Part shown: positions 54,891-62,835 of the stretch, piece by piece
How positions within the stretch are numbered: the stretch's first letter is position 1
How the letters are laid out: the number at the start of each line of letters is the position of its first letter
Source: Betaproteobacteria bacterium
GTDB taxonomy: Bacteria > Pseudomonadota > Gammaproteobacteria > Burkholderiales > Burkholderiaceae_C
Length of the DNA: 64,000 nt
Reading direction: 5' to 3'
Assembly: GCA_013289985.1 (NCBI GenBank)
Contig: JABCYW010000010.1
Coordinates: forward strand, 21,506-85,505
The notes under the pieces: generated by a model
Told to the model about the DNA's origin: nothing
Seen by the model: the letters and a program-made list of their open reading frames with translations, nothing else
Databases searched by the model: none
Position numbers and translations under genes: made by a program

Positions 54891-54904
54891 GGCACACCGG
54901 TTGC
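54891..54904 (+). promoter_or_regulatory. Sigma-54 promoter of the DUF883 operon
   Basis: GGCACA-N4-TTGC with GG-N10-GC. Predicted start about 54916, 46 bases before the ATG; GGAG Shine-Dalgarno at the right place. Confidence 0.72.
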
Positions 54905-54961
54905 CGTGAAGGCCCTCAATCGGGCCGAGCGCCCGTTCGACGCCAACTCCTGGAGACTTCC

Positions 54962-55396
54962 ATGGCCAACCCGCCCAGCACCACCCCCGACGCCACATTT
55001 CCCAAGAGCGGCGCCACGACCCCCAGTTCGGCCTCGCCGGCCACGCCGTCGGTCGGCGGCTCCGGCTCGCGCCCGACGGCGGTCGACGCGGCCGACGCGG
55101 CCATCGACCAGGCCGCCGCCGCCGAGCGTGACGTCATGCGCCGGGTGGTGCAGGGCGCCCACGAGGCCGTCGACCGCATCGCCGACAAGGCGATCCCCGC
55201 GGTCGAACGCCTGCGCGGTTCGTACAACGACGCGGCCGAATCCCTCAAGCAGAAGGCCGACCAGGCCGCCGACCTGAAGGACGAGTGGACGGAGAGCCTG
55301 CGCACCGCGGTGCGCGAGCATCCGCTGACCGCGATCGGCGCCGCGCTGGCGCTCGGCGTCCTGCTCGCCAGACTCACCTCCAACGACGATCGCTGA
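54962..55396 (+). CDS. DUF883 (ElaB/YqjD-like) membrane-anchored protein
   Basis: A 144-residue protein with a long Pro/Ser/Thr-rich N-terminal region (~residues 1-40) and a helical middle (AIDQAAAAERDVMRRVVQGAHEAVDRIADKAIPAVERLRGSY). The C-terminal YqjD-type signature VREHPLTAIGAALALGVLLARLTSND is a single TM helix followed by a short tail. E. coli YqjD/ElaB bind stationary-phase ribosomes to the inner membrane under RpoS control. Here the gene follows a sigma-54 promoter instead. It heads a three-gene run with a YqjE-like and an unnamed membrane protein. Confidence 0.85.
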   Translation: MANPPSTTPDATFPKSGATTPSSASPATPSVGGSGSRPTAVDAADAAIDQAAAAERDVMRRVVQGAHEAVDRIADKAIPAVERLRGSYNDAAESLKQKADQAADLKDEWTESLRTAVREHPLTAIGAALALGVLLARLTSNDDR

Positions 55397-55407
55397 AACC
55401 TTCGCCC

Positions 55408-55839
55408 ATGGTCGATGACGTACCGCCGCCGCACGAGGCGCCGCCCGACGAGGTCGTGTCGCTGCCCAAGGCGGCCGGTGCGTTGTTCGCCGACCTGCCC
55501 GGGTTGCTGAGCGACCGCGTCCGCCTGCTGTCGCTGGAACTTCGCCGCGCGTCCAATGCGTTGGGGCAGATGGTCGCGCTGGGGCTGCTGGCAGCGATCC
55601 TGTTCGCCACCGCCTGGATCACGCTGTGGGTGGGCCTGGCGGCGGCGTTCCTCGCCGTGGGCCTGGCCTGGCCCTGGATCGTGCTGCTGGTGCTGTTCAT
55701 CAACCTGGCCGCGGGCATCTGGGCGCTGATGCGCGTGAAGGCGCTGGCGCCGCTGCTGGCGCTGCCGGCCACGCTGCGCCGCCTCACCGATTCCGACGCC
55801 CTCGAACGCGAGCCCGAAGGAGACCGCGACCATGGCTAG
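55408..55839 (+). CDS. YqjE-like (phage-holin-superfamily) membrane protein
   Basis: A 143-residue protein with two hydrophobic helices (ALGLLAAILFATAWITLWVGLAAAFLAVGLAW and IVLLVLFINLAAGIWALM) flanked by charged ends. The layout is that of YqjE, the companion of YqjD in E. coli; databases call the superfamily phage holin, but no prophage is present. It follows the DUF883 gene by 11 bases and its end overlaps the next gene's start by eight bases, indicating translational coupling. Confidence 0.82.
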   Translation: MVDDVPPPHEAPPDEVVSLPKAAGALFADLPGLLSDRVRLLSLELRRASNALGQMVALGLLAAILFATAWITLWVGLAAAFLAVGLAWPWIVLLVLFINLAAGIWALMRVKALAPLLALPATLRRLTDSDALEREPEGDRDHG

Positions 55840-56299
55840 TCCGCCGCGCCCGGTGCCGCCCGTGCCCGAGTTGAGCCTCGACGAGCAGATCGCGTTGGCC
55901 GAACAGGCCGTCATCGCGCGCGACGCGCGCATCCGGCGGCGCACCGATGCGCTCGTCGCCCGCGTGAAGCGCGACGCCATCCGGCAGGCCGGTGGCGGCC
56001 TGCTGCTGGGCCTCGGCACCGTCGCGCTCACCTGGTGGCTCAGCCGGCTGGTGCGCAGGAATGCGCCCGTGCCGGAGCCGGCCGCGGCGCCGACGCCGGA
56101 GCCGCCGTCCGGCTTCGAGCACCTGCTGCGCGACACCGGCATCACGCTGGCCGGCCTGCTGCCCGTGCTGTGGCCGATGCTGCCGCGCTCGTGGCGGCGC
56201 AGCCTGACACCCGGCACCGCCAGCACGCTGCTGACCTTCATCGTGCCGATCCTGGGGCGCCTGTTCCAGCGCAAGCCGCGCGAGTCGCAGTCGTCCTGA
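55832..56299 (+). CDS. Membrane protein of the DUF883 cluster, unknown function
   Basis: A 155-residue protein whose ATG overlaps the end of the YqjE-like gene by eight bases. An N-terminal helix LDEQIALAEQAVIARDARIRRRTDALVARVKRDA is followed by a TM helix (AGGGLLLGLGTVALTWWLSRLV), a Pro-rich linker and a second hydrophobic stretch (ITLAGLLPVLWPMLP), ending basic. It occupies the place of YqjK in E. coli (yqjDEK), with which it shares little beyond position and basic helices. Probably an inner-membrane partner of the DUF883 pair. Confidence 0.65.
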   Translation: MASPPRPVPPVPELSLDEQIALAEQAVIARDARIRRRTDALVARVKRDAIRQAGGGLLLGLGTVALTWWLSRLVRRNAPVPEPAAAPTPEPPSGFEHLLRDTGITLAGLLPVLWPMLPRSWRRSLTPGTASTLLTFIVPILGRLFQRKPRESQSS

Positions 56300-56329
56300 A
56301 CCACGCGTCGCCGACCTGGTCCACTGTCG

Positions 56330-56343
56330 GGCATGGCGCTTGC
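56330..56343 (+). promoter_or_regulatory. Sigma-54 promoter of the PRC-barrel gene
   Basis: GGCATG-N4-TTGC with GG-N10-GC, very close to the rpoN promoter. Predicted start near 56355, 43 bases before the ATG. Confidence 0.72.
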
Positions 56344-56397
56344 CACCAACCCGCAGGGCCAGGGATCCAGGCTCCTCCGCGATACCCGAGAGTAACC

Positions 56398-56841
56398 ATG
56401 AACCACGCCCGCGTCCTGACGGCCGCCACGCTCGCCACTGTCTTGCTCGCGACCCCGGTCCTGGCAGTCGCCCAGGCCAACGCACCGGCGATGACGCCCG
56501 CCGAGCGCCACGACTGGGAACGCGCGCACCGCATCAGCAAGATCCTCGGCGCGGACGTGCGCAACAGGACCGGCGACAAGATCGGCGACGTGCGCGACCT
56601 GGTGGTCGACGGCAGCGGCACAATCCGGCTCGCCATCGTGTCCACCGGCGGCTTCCTGGGCGTCGGCGACCGGCTGCACGCGGTGCCCTGGGACGCACTG
56701 GCGCTGGGCCCCAAGGACGACCTCGTCCTCGACATCGACAAGGCCCGCCTGCAGGCCACCCCCGGCTTCACCTCGAAGACCTGGCCCAACCTCGGCGACG
56801 ACCGCTGGCTGGCCGACAACCGACGCCACTACATCCACTGA
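56398..56841 (+). CDS. Exported PRC-barrel domain protein
   Basis: A 147-residue protein with a signal peptide (VLTAATLATVLLATPVLAVAQA, cleavage near residue 26). The PRC-barrel core follows: HRISKILGADVRNRTGDKIGDVRDLVVDGSGTIRLAIVSTGGFLGVGDRLHAVPWDAL. Exported PRC-barrel proteins are common in stress clusters with DUF883 genes in proteobacteria; they may bind RNA, protein or the photosynthetic reaction centre in other contexts, so function here is unknown. GAGAG precedes the ATG. It forms a short operon with the 75-residue gene downstream. Confidence 0.82.
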   Translation: MNHARVLTAATLATVLLATPVLAVAQANAPAMTPAERHDWERAHRISKILGADVRNRTGDKIGDVRDLVVDGSGTIRLAIVSTGGFLGVGDRLHAVPWDALALGPKDDLVLDIDKARLQATPGFTSKTWPNLGDDRWLADNRRHYIH

Positions 56842-56874
56842 ACGAGCGCTGCCCTCCGGCGCGGGAGACCGACC

Positions 56875-57102
56875 ATGAGATTGATCAACAGCCTGGCCCT
56901 GCTCACCATCGGCTACCTGGCCCTCACCCGGGTCAACAAGGTGCACGCCGCGCGCTTCGCCGCCAGGCCTTCGGCCAAGCCCGAGGAAGTGCAGACCTGG
57001 GAAGGCGAAGGCGGCGGCCTGCCCGGCGGCGGCCCGGGCCCCGGCGTCAAGGTGGCGCCGGCCGCCGTGCCCGATCCAGACCTGGCGCACGGCGGCGCCT
57101 GA
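56875..57102 (+). CDS. Small membrane-anchored protein, unknown function
   Basis: A 75-residue protein, 33 bases after the PRC-barrel gene, with GGGAG upstream of the ATG. The N-terminal helix MRLINSLALLTIGYLALTRV could be a signal anchor; the rest is a basic segment (AARFAARPSAKPEE) and a Gly/Pro-rich tail. No recognised domain. It is convergent with the antiporter gene, whose stop lies 15 bases away. Co-transcription with the sigma-54-driven PRC-barrel gene is likely. Confidence 0.55.
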   Translation: MRLINSLALLTIGYLALTRVNKVHAARFAARPSAKPEEVQTWEGEGGGLPGGGPGPGVKVAPAAVPDPDLAHGGA

Positions 57103-57117
57103 CGCCTCGGAGCTTGC

Positions 57118-58407
57118 TCAGGCCGGCAGGCGCGCGCGCCGGCGCTTGTCGCGCTTCTGGAGCACCCGGCGGCGCCGGTAGAGCGCCATCAGCGGCGTCG
57201 CCGACACGCCGTGCAGCAGCACCGACAACGAGATCGCCGGCAGCGTGGCGTTGACCAGGTCGGCGGACAGCGCGGGCGCCAGGCCCGAGTCGATCACCAG
57301 CGCCAGGTAGAACAGCGAGCCGACGCCGCGGATGCCGAACCAGGCCACCATGCGGCGTTGCGCCTTGGGCATCTCGCGCCCGGAGACCGTGAGGAGCACG
57401 CTCAGCGGCCGGATCACCACCAGCAGCAGGGCCGCGTAGACCAGCGGCTCGCCGCGCCAGTGAACCCAGGGCATCGCGAAGCCCAGCAGCAGCACCATCA
57501 CCACCTCCACCAGACGGCCGCAGCGGTGGCCGAAGGCGAGCAGGCGGTCGGCCAACTCGTCGGGCTCGACGCCGGCGCGGTGCAACGCGTCGGTGGCCCG
57601 CGGCGAATGGCGGAACAGGCCCAGCGCCGCGGCGAACACGAACAGGAACGCCGAGGTCTCGGTGAGGCGCGAGAGCCCGTAGGCCACGGTGATGATGCCC
57701 AGGTACAGCAGCTCGTCCCAGCACAGGCCATGGCCGTGGCGAAGCAGCGCATGGACGGCCTTGCCCAGAACGCGGCCGAACGCCCAGCCCAGCAGGGCGC
57801 CGCCGGCGATGGGCCATGCCAGGTCGTGCCACAGCCAGTGCATGCCGGCCGGCCCGAGGTCGCCGATGCCCAGCAGCCCCAGCGCCAGCATGACGACCGG
57901 CAGCGCGGTGCCGTCGTTGAGGCCGCCCTCGGCGGTGAGCGACACGCGCACCGCGTCGCGGTCGTTCTGCGAGCGGATCTGCACCTCGGACGCCAGCACC
58001 GGGTCTGTGGGCGCGAGGATGCCCGCCAGCAGCAGCGCGCCCGACAGGCCCAGGCCGGGCATCAGCCACCAGCCGGCCAGCGTGGCCAACGCGATGGTGG
58101 CCAGCATGGTCCCGCTCGCGAGGATGAAGGCGACGCGCCAGCCCTTGATCGTCGACGGCATGCGCAGCTGCAGGCCTACCGCGAACAGCGAGATCAGCAC
58201 CGCGATCTCGGTGACGATCACCAGCATGTCGGCCCGTTCCGGCGCCGTCGGCGGCATCTGCACGCGGCCCTGCACCATCCAGCCCGCGACCCAGCCGACG
58301 GCCAGGTAGACGATGGCCGGCGACATCGGCAGCCGGGTGACATGCAGCTCCAGCAGGCACATCGCCAGCAGGACGGTGCCCAGCAGGAGCAGGGTGGCGG
58401 TCAGCAT
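57118..58407 (-). CDS. Cation:proton antiporter (CPA1-type, Na+ or K+/H+)
   Basis: A 429-residue membrane protein with about twelve helices. The ion-binding CPA signature appears as LLLAGILAPTDPVLASEVQIRSQND (the TDPV motif), with AEGGLNDGTALPVVMLALGLL downstream, both typical of CPA1/NhaP-like exchangers. The C-terminus is short and basic. It would exchange Na+ or K+ for H+ at the inner membrane, fitting the osmotic/envelope theme. It follows the AsmA-like gene by 22 bases and probably shares its transcript. Confidence 0.88.
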   Translation of the reverse strand: MLTATLLLLGTVLLAMCLLELHVTRLPMSPAIVYLAVGWVAGWMVQGRVQMPPTAPERADMLVIVTEIAVLISLFAVGLQLRMPSTIKGWRVAFILASGTMLATIALATLAGWWLMPGLGLSGALLLAGILAPTDPVLASEVQIRSQNDRDAVRVSLTAEGGLNDGTALPVVMLALGLLGIGDLGPAGMHWLWHDLAWPIAGGALLGWAFGRVLGKAVHALLRHGHGLCWDELLYLGIITVAYGLSRLTETSAFLFVFAAALGLFRHSPRATDALHRAGVEPDELADRLLAFGHRCGRLVEVVMVLLLGFAMPWVHWRGEPLVYAALLLVVIRPLSVLLTVSGREMPKAQRRMVAWFGIRGVGSLFYLALVIDSGLAPALSADLVNATLPAISLSVLLHGVSATPLMALYRRRRVLQKRDKRRRARLPA

Positions 58408-58429
58408 CGCGGCGGCGCCTGCGCGGGCG

Positions 58430-60619
58430 TCAGGCGCCCCTGCGCGGCGGCGCGAACTTCGCCTTGGGCGACGAGGCCGGCAGCGGTGGCGACTCCGCCT
58501 GGCCCGTCTTCGCCCCCGCCTTGGCCGCGCCGTCGACGCGCGCGACCGCCGCGGTGCATACGTCGCGTTCCTCCTCCTTGAAGTCGACCAGCGCGAGCAG
58601 CGCCGCCAGCGGGTTGAGCAGCGACAGCGCCACGGCCGCGCCGGCGCGCTTGACCAGCGGCCTGGCCTCGGGCCGGATGTGCGGGTCGTCGAAGGGGCCC
58701 ACCACCTTCACCGGCGTGCGCAGCGCCAGCGGGCTGAAATCGTGCGGATGCGCGGTCATGCGCAGGTCCAGCGATTCGGTGGCCAACGACAGGTCGCCGT
58801 CGATCAGCATCGTCGTGTCCCTGGTGTCGATCACGAAGACCTCGGGCATCACCTTGCCGTTGACGAGATCGAACTGCGCCAGCGCGCACTGCATGGGCAA
58901 CTTGTCGTCGCCCTTGATGAACACGCCCAGCGCCTGCGCCACGTCGATCCCGGCCGCCTCCACCAGGATGTGCGACACGGTGCCGTCGCGCACCCACAGG
59001 CGTGCGGTGCCGTCGAGGGAGGCGAGCAGCTTCGCCGACGAGTTGCCCTCGCCCTTCAACTGCGCGTTGCCGCCGAGCGCGCCGCTGATGTAGCCCACGT
59101 CGGGCTTGCTGCCGCTGGCGTCCTTGCGCACCGCCGCGTCGCGGGTCTTGATGAAGCGATCGAGCTGGATGCCGCTCCAGCGCAGGTCGGCGGTCCACTT
59201 CGGCGTGGCCGGGCGGCTGTCCAGGCCGATGTCGCCCCGCACCTCCCCGGCCGAGGTGCGCGCGAGCAGCTGCTTCAGGTTCAGCATGCCGTCCTGCAAC
59301 GTGATGTTTCCCTCCAGCGGCTGGAGCGGCTCCAGCATCGTGGTGCCGAGATCCAGCACCGCCAGCCGCACGCCCACGTCGGCGTTCATCGCCTTCAGCG
59401 AGGGGATGTCGAACGTGCGGTCTGGGATCACCTTGCCGGGCTTGGCGTTGGACGCCGACGCCGGGGCGTCGGGCGGGGCCGCGCCGAACGCCGGGCCGAG
59501 GTCGGCCAGCGCGAGCCGCGCGCCGCCCAGCCTGCCGGTGAGCACGGGAACGGCGGGGCCCGTGTCGAAGCGGAAGTCGCCGTCGAGGCGGCTCGAGCCG
59601 ATGTCCATCGCGGCCACGCTGGCGTCCCATACGTCGCCGTGCTTCTTCAGCCGGCCATGGGTGGCGAAGCGCGCGGTGGTGGGCAGCGTCACGCCCAGCG
59701 CGTCGCCGACGGCGGCCAGCGACGGGCCCGAGGCGACGAAGCTGGCGTCCATGCCGCCGAAGTGCAGCAGGTCGGTGGCGGTGCCGTCGACGCGGATGCT
59801 CGTCTTGCCGGCGTGCACGTCCAGCCACATCGGCACGGCGACCGTATCGGCATCGGACGCGGCCAGCGGCAGCAGCCCGCTGGAGCGCAGCCGGATCACC
59901 AGCGGCGCGTTGCGGTACGTTCCCTTGCCGTCCACCTGCAGGCCCGGCGTTGAATCGGCGATGGCGGCGGTCGCGGCTTCGGCGCTGCCCTCGCGCGTGG
60001 TCACGCGGGCATCGGCGGCGATCTGCAGCGGCTCGTCCACGAGGCGCACCACGCCGTTGCGCAGGTTCAGGCGCTCGAAAGTGGGCAGTTGCGGCGAGCT
60101 CGCCGACGTGGCGGGCGAGGCCGTCCCGAACTGCCAGTTGGCATGGCCGTCGGCGTTGCGCTTGAGGTTGAGCTCCAGGCCATCGACGTCGAGCAGCTTG
60201 AAGGCGATCGGCTTGCCCGCGCCTTTCCACTGCGCATAGAGCGTGCGATAGCCCAGCGCGAGCTTCACGCTGCTCGCATGCATGAAGTCGCGCGGCTTGC
60301 CGGCGTCGTCCACCAGCGTGGGGCCGTTGGCCGGCGCCGGGCCGATGCTCATCGAATCGGTGTGCGCGCGGATCGAGCCGAGCAGCCGCACGCCGAAGCT
60401 GTCGCCGAAGACGACGGGGCGACCGAGGATCTGCGCCAGCTTCGTCTCCAGCGGATGGCGCAGGAACGGCCATTCGACGAACTCGCACGCCGCGAAGGCC
60501 ACCCCCAGCGCGACGAGCACGCCCGGCGCGACGTAGCCGGCGCGGCGCCAGGGGTGCCGGGTGGGCGCGGTGGTCGAGGCGGGCGCGCGGGCAGGGCGGG
60601 CGGAGGGCGTTCGGGTCAT
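58430..60619 (-). CDS. AsmA-family envelope protein
   Basis: A 729-residue AsmA-like protein. One N-terminal membrane helix (GYVAPGVLVALGVAFAACEF) follows a basic, Pro-rich leader of ~25 residues. The large periplasmic part shows the AsmA pattern: FLRHPLETKLAQILGRPVVFGDSFGVRLLG at its start, many beta repeats, and the C-terminal LRMTAHPHDFSPLALRTPVKVVGPFDDPHIRPEA. AsmA/YhdP-type proteins are bridge-like lipid transporters that feed phospholipid to the outer membrane. The ATG has no Shine-Dalgarno, and a sigma-54-like site is only two bases upstream of it by prediction. The antiporter gene follows. Confidence 0.85.
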   Translation of the reverse strand: MTRTPSARPARAPASTTAPTRHPWRRAGYVAPGVLVALGVAFAACEFVEWPFLRHPLETKLAQILGRPVVFGDSFGVRLLGSIRAHTDSMSIGPAPANGPTLVDDAGKPRDFMHASSVKLALGYRTLYAQWKGAGKPIAFKLLDVDGLELNLKRNADGHANWQFGTASPATSASSPQLPTFERLNLRNGVVRLVDEPLQIAADARVTTREGSAEAATAAIADSTPGLQVDGKGTYRNAPLVIRLRSSGLLPLAASDADTVAVPMWLDVHAGKTSIRVDGTATDLLHFGGMDASFVASGPSLAAVGDALGVTLPTTARFATHGRLKKHGDVWDASVAAMDIGSSRLDGDFRFDTGPAVPVLTGRLGGARLALADLGPAFGAAPPDAPASASNAKPGKVIPDRTFDIPSLKAMNADVGVRLAVLDLGTTMLEPLQPLEGNITLQDGMLNLKQLLARTSAGEVRGDIGLDSRPATPKWTADLRWSGIQLDRFIKTRDAAVRKDASGSKPDVGYISGALGGNAQLKGEGNSSAKLLASLDGTARLWVRDGTVSHILVEAAGIDVAQALGVFIKGDDKLPMQCALAQFDLVNGKVMPEVFVIDTRDTTMLIDGDLSLATESLDLRMTAHPHDFSPLALRTPVKVVGPFDDPHIRPEARPLVKRAGAAVALSLLNPLAALLALVDFKEEERDVCTAAVARVDGAAKAGAKTGQAESPPLPASSPKAKFAPPRRGA

Positions 60620-60632
60620 GACGTCTGCGCTG

Positions 60633-60646
60633 GCAGGCCGCGTGCC
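60633..60646 (-). promoter_or_regulatory. Sigma-54-like site at the asmA start
   Basis: Minus strand GGCACG-N4-CTGC with GG-N10-GC. The predicted start (about 60621) falls two bases before the annotated ATG, so either the site is spurious or the mRNA is leaderless. Confidence 0.4.
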
Positions 60647-60655
60647 GCCGGCGCG

Positions 60656-60669
60656 GGCGCGCGGCTTGC
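60656..60669 (+). promoter_or_regulatory. Weak sigma-54-like site before the L,D-transpeptidase gene
   Basis: GGCGCG-N4-TTGC (two mismatches in -24). The predicted start at about 60681 leaves only four bases before the ATG, so a later start codon (60709) or chance must be considered. Confidence 0.3.
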
Positions 60670-60684
60670 CGAACAGGGCGCACC

Positions 60685-61650
60685 ATGCGCGAAAAGACCT
60701 CCGACTTCATGGCATCAGGCCATCCCGCCGCGTCGCGCGAGCACGACGACGGCGGCTTCGTGCAGCGCCTCGTCCGGCGCCTGCGCGACCTGCTGATCAT
60801 GGGCGTGGTCGGGCCCGTGACGGGCGTGCTCGCGATCGTCGCGATCCATTTCGCCACCAACCTGCATCCGGTCAACCCGCAGCTGGACATCGAGTCCGCC
60901 AGGCAGCGCGAGGCGGAGCGCGTGCTGGCCATCCTCGAGGACCGCGTGCAGGCCCTCACCGCATCGATCCCGCGCACGGCGCTGCCCCAGGCGCAGGTCG
61001 CGCCGCCCGAGGAGCCGCCCCTGGCCGCCGCCGACTTCGGCGTGGTCGAGCCCACCCCGGCCGCGCGCCACATGGCCGACTGGGTGGTGCAGCGACGCGA
61101 CAACGGCCGCATGCCCTTCATGGTGCTGGACAAGCGCGACGCGCGCCTCTACGTCTTCGAGCCCAGCGGCCGCCTGATCGCCCCGACCCCGGTGCTGCTG
61201 GGCTCCGCCCACGGCGACGAAACCTATCCGGGTATCGGCGACGTGCCCATCGCCGACGTCAAGCCCTGGCAGCGAACGACCGCCGCCGGCCGCTTCGTCA
61301 CCCGGCCGGGCCTGGACGCCGACCACACCGACGTCGTCTGGCTGGACTACGACGCGGCGCTGGCGATGCACCGCGTCATCAACAAGGTGAAGTCCGAGCG
61401 CCGGCTGCAGCGCCTCGCCTCGGCCAACCCGAAGGTGCGCCGCATCTCGTGGGGCTGCATCAACATCCCGATCGAATTCTTCGACAGCTACATCTCGCCG
61501 GTGTTCGGCAAGCGCTCCGGCGTGACCTACGTGATCCCCGAGCGCAAGACCTTCGCCGCGGTGTTCGAGCAGGGCGGGAGCGCCGACGCGCCGACGCTCA
61601 CGACCGCCTCGGCCGAGACCCTGGCGCCCAAGGATGTCGCCCAACGGTGA
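60685..61650 (+). CDS. L,D-transpeptidase (YkuD-type) with N-terminal membrane anchor
   Basis: A 321-residue protein with an N-terminal membrane helix (LLIMGVVGPVTGVLAIVAIHFATNL) and a YkuD-like catalytic domain from about residue 130. The catalytic region reads RRISWGCINIPIEFFDSYI with Cys258; the usual SHGC is here SWGC, i.e. the conserved histidine is replaced by Trp. It could cross-link peptidoglycan (3-3 bonds) or attach proteins. The ATG at 60685 is provisional (ATG 60709 is an alternative). It overlaps the downstream YihY gene by 17 bases, indicating coupling. Confidence 0.72.
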   Translation: MREKTSDFMASGHPAASREHDDGGFVQRLVRRLRDLLIMGVVGPVTGVLAIVAIHFATNLHPVNPQLDIESARQREAERVLAILEDRVQALTASIPRTALPQAQVAPPEEPPLAAADFGVVEPTPAARHMADWVVQRRDNGRMPFMVLDKRDARLYVFEPSGRLIAPTPVLLGSAHGDETYPGIGDVPIADVKPWQRTTAAGRFVTRPGLDADHTDVVWLDYDAALAMHRVINKVKSERRLQRLASANPKVRRISWGCINIPIEFFDSYISPVFGKRSGVTYVIPERKTFAAVFEQGGSADAPTLTTASAETLAPKDVAQR

Positions 61651-62599
61651 GGCCGCCGTGGCCCGCGCCGAACCGTCCTCATCCGTCTTCGCGCCGCGTC
61701 ACGGCATGACGCCGGCACAGCAATGCCTGGCGCATCCCCGCGCGTTCGCCTGGCGGGTGCTGTGCGGCTTCCGGGCCAACCAGGGCCTGCTGCTGGCCGG
61801 CGCCATCGCGTACTACGCGCTGCTGTCCACCGTGCCGCTGCTGATCCTCAGCGTGATTGCGCTGTCGCACCTGATCCCCGAACACGAACTGCTGGACACC
61901 ATCGGGCGCTACCTGGCCTGGCTGGTGCCCGGTCAGTCGAACGCCGTGGTCGCCGAGCTGCGCGGCTTCCTCGACCATCGCGACGTCGTCGGCTGGGTGC
62001 TGCTGCTGACGATGCTGTTCTTCAGCTCGCTGGCGTTCGCGGTGCTGGAGAACGCGCTGTCGGTGATCTTCGTGCACCGCATCGTGGACCGCAAGCGCTC
62101 GCTGGTGATGAAGCTGCTGCTGCCCTACATCTACGTGGCCTGCCTGGCCGTGGGGCTGCTGCTGGTGACGGTGGTGGCAGGCGGGCTGGAGAACCTGGGG
62201 GAGTATTCGGTGGAGCTGTTCGGCCGCGAGTTCCCGCTGGGCCGGTTCTCGCGCCTGCTGCTGTACCTGCTGGGCCTGGGCGGCGAGATCGTGCTGCTCA
62301 CGTCCGTCTACGTGGTGATGCCGGCCGGCCGGCTGGACCTGCGTCACGCGCTGCTGGGCGCCGCCTCCGCGGTCTTCCTGTGGGAGCTCACGCGCCACGT
62401 GCTCGTGTGGTACTTCGCGACGCTGTCGCAGGTGGGCGTGGTCTACGGCTCGATGACCGCCACCATCGTCGTGCTGCTGAGCCTGGAGCTCGGCGCGACG
62501 CTGGTGCTGCTGGGCGCGCAGGTCATCGCGGAATACGAGCGCGTCGTGGCCCACGCGTCGAAGCCGCCGTCGGCGGACCTGGTGATCCACCCGGCCTGA
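61634..62599 (+). CDS. YihY/BrkB family inner-membrane protein
   Basis: A 321-residue YihY/UPF0761 (BrkB) protein with six helices: LLLAGAIAYYALLSTVPLLILSVIAL, VGWVLLLTMLFFSSLAFAVLENAL, PYIYVACLAVGLLLVTVVAGG, LLYLLGLGGEIVLLTSVYVVM, ALLGAASAVFLWELTRHVLVWYF and TATIVVLLSLELGATLVLLGAQVIAEY. The AGAIAYYALLSTVPLL segment is diagnostic. The historical RNase BN naming is erroneous; function is unknown. Its start overlaps the L,D-transpeptidase stop by 17 bases. Confidence 0.88.
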   Translation: MSPNGEAAVARAEPSSSVFAPRHGMTPAQQCLAHPRAFAWRVLCGFRANQGLLLAGAIAYYALLSTVPLLILSVIALSHLIPEHELLDTIGRYLAWLVPGQSNAVVAELRGFLDHRDVVGWVLLLTMLFFSSLAFAVLENALSVIFVHRIVDRKRSLVMKLLLPYIYVACLAVGLLLVTVVAGGLENLGEYSVELFGREFPLGRFSRLLLYLLGLGGEIVLLTSVYVVMPAGRLDLRHALLGAASAVFLWELTRHVLVWYFATLSQVGVVYGSMTATIVVLLSLELGATLVLLGAQVIAEYERVVAHASKPPSADLVIHPA

Positions 62600-62751
62600 C
62601 CCACCCCGTCCTGCGCGGCAGTCCATGCGGAAAAAGCTACCGACACATGCAGCTTGGCGTGTCCTGCGGCGCATGGTGAAAACCCGGCCCCTGTGGGACG
62701 ACGCCCGGTAAATGTCACGGAGAAGGCGCTGCTCCGGTGTAGGACTTGTCT

Positions 62752-62765
62752 GGCATGGAAACTGC
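62752..62765 (+). promoter_or_regulatory. Sigma-54-like promoter of the poly-HAMP kinase gene
   Basis: TGGCATG-N4-CTGCA with GG-N10-GC. Predicted start near 62777, 59 bases before the ATG. The TGGCATG -24 element is identical to that of rpoN. Confidence 0.6.
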
Positions 62766-62835
62766 AGAGCAGTCATGCCGAGAGGCGGGTCTGGCCGGGC
62801 CCGCCGGGCGGCAGCGACGCTGGAGACCGACGCTC

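Noticed and set aside
55408..55839. Phage holin / prophage remnant
   Set aside because: The holin-superfamily name only reflects fold; the gene is YqjE-like beside DUF883, and no other phage genes are present.
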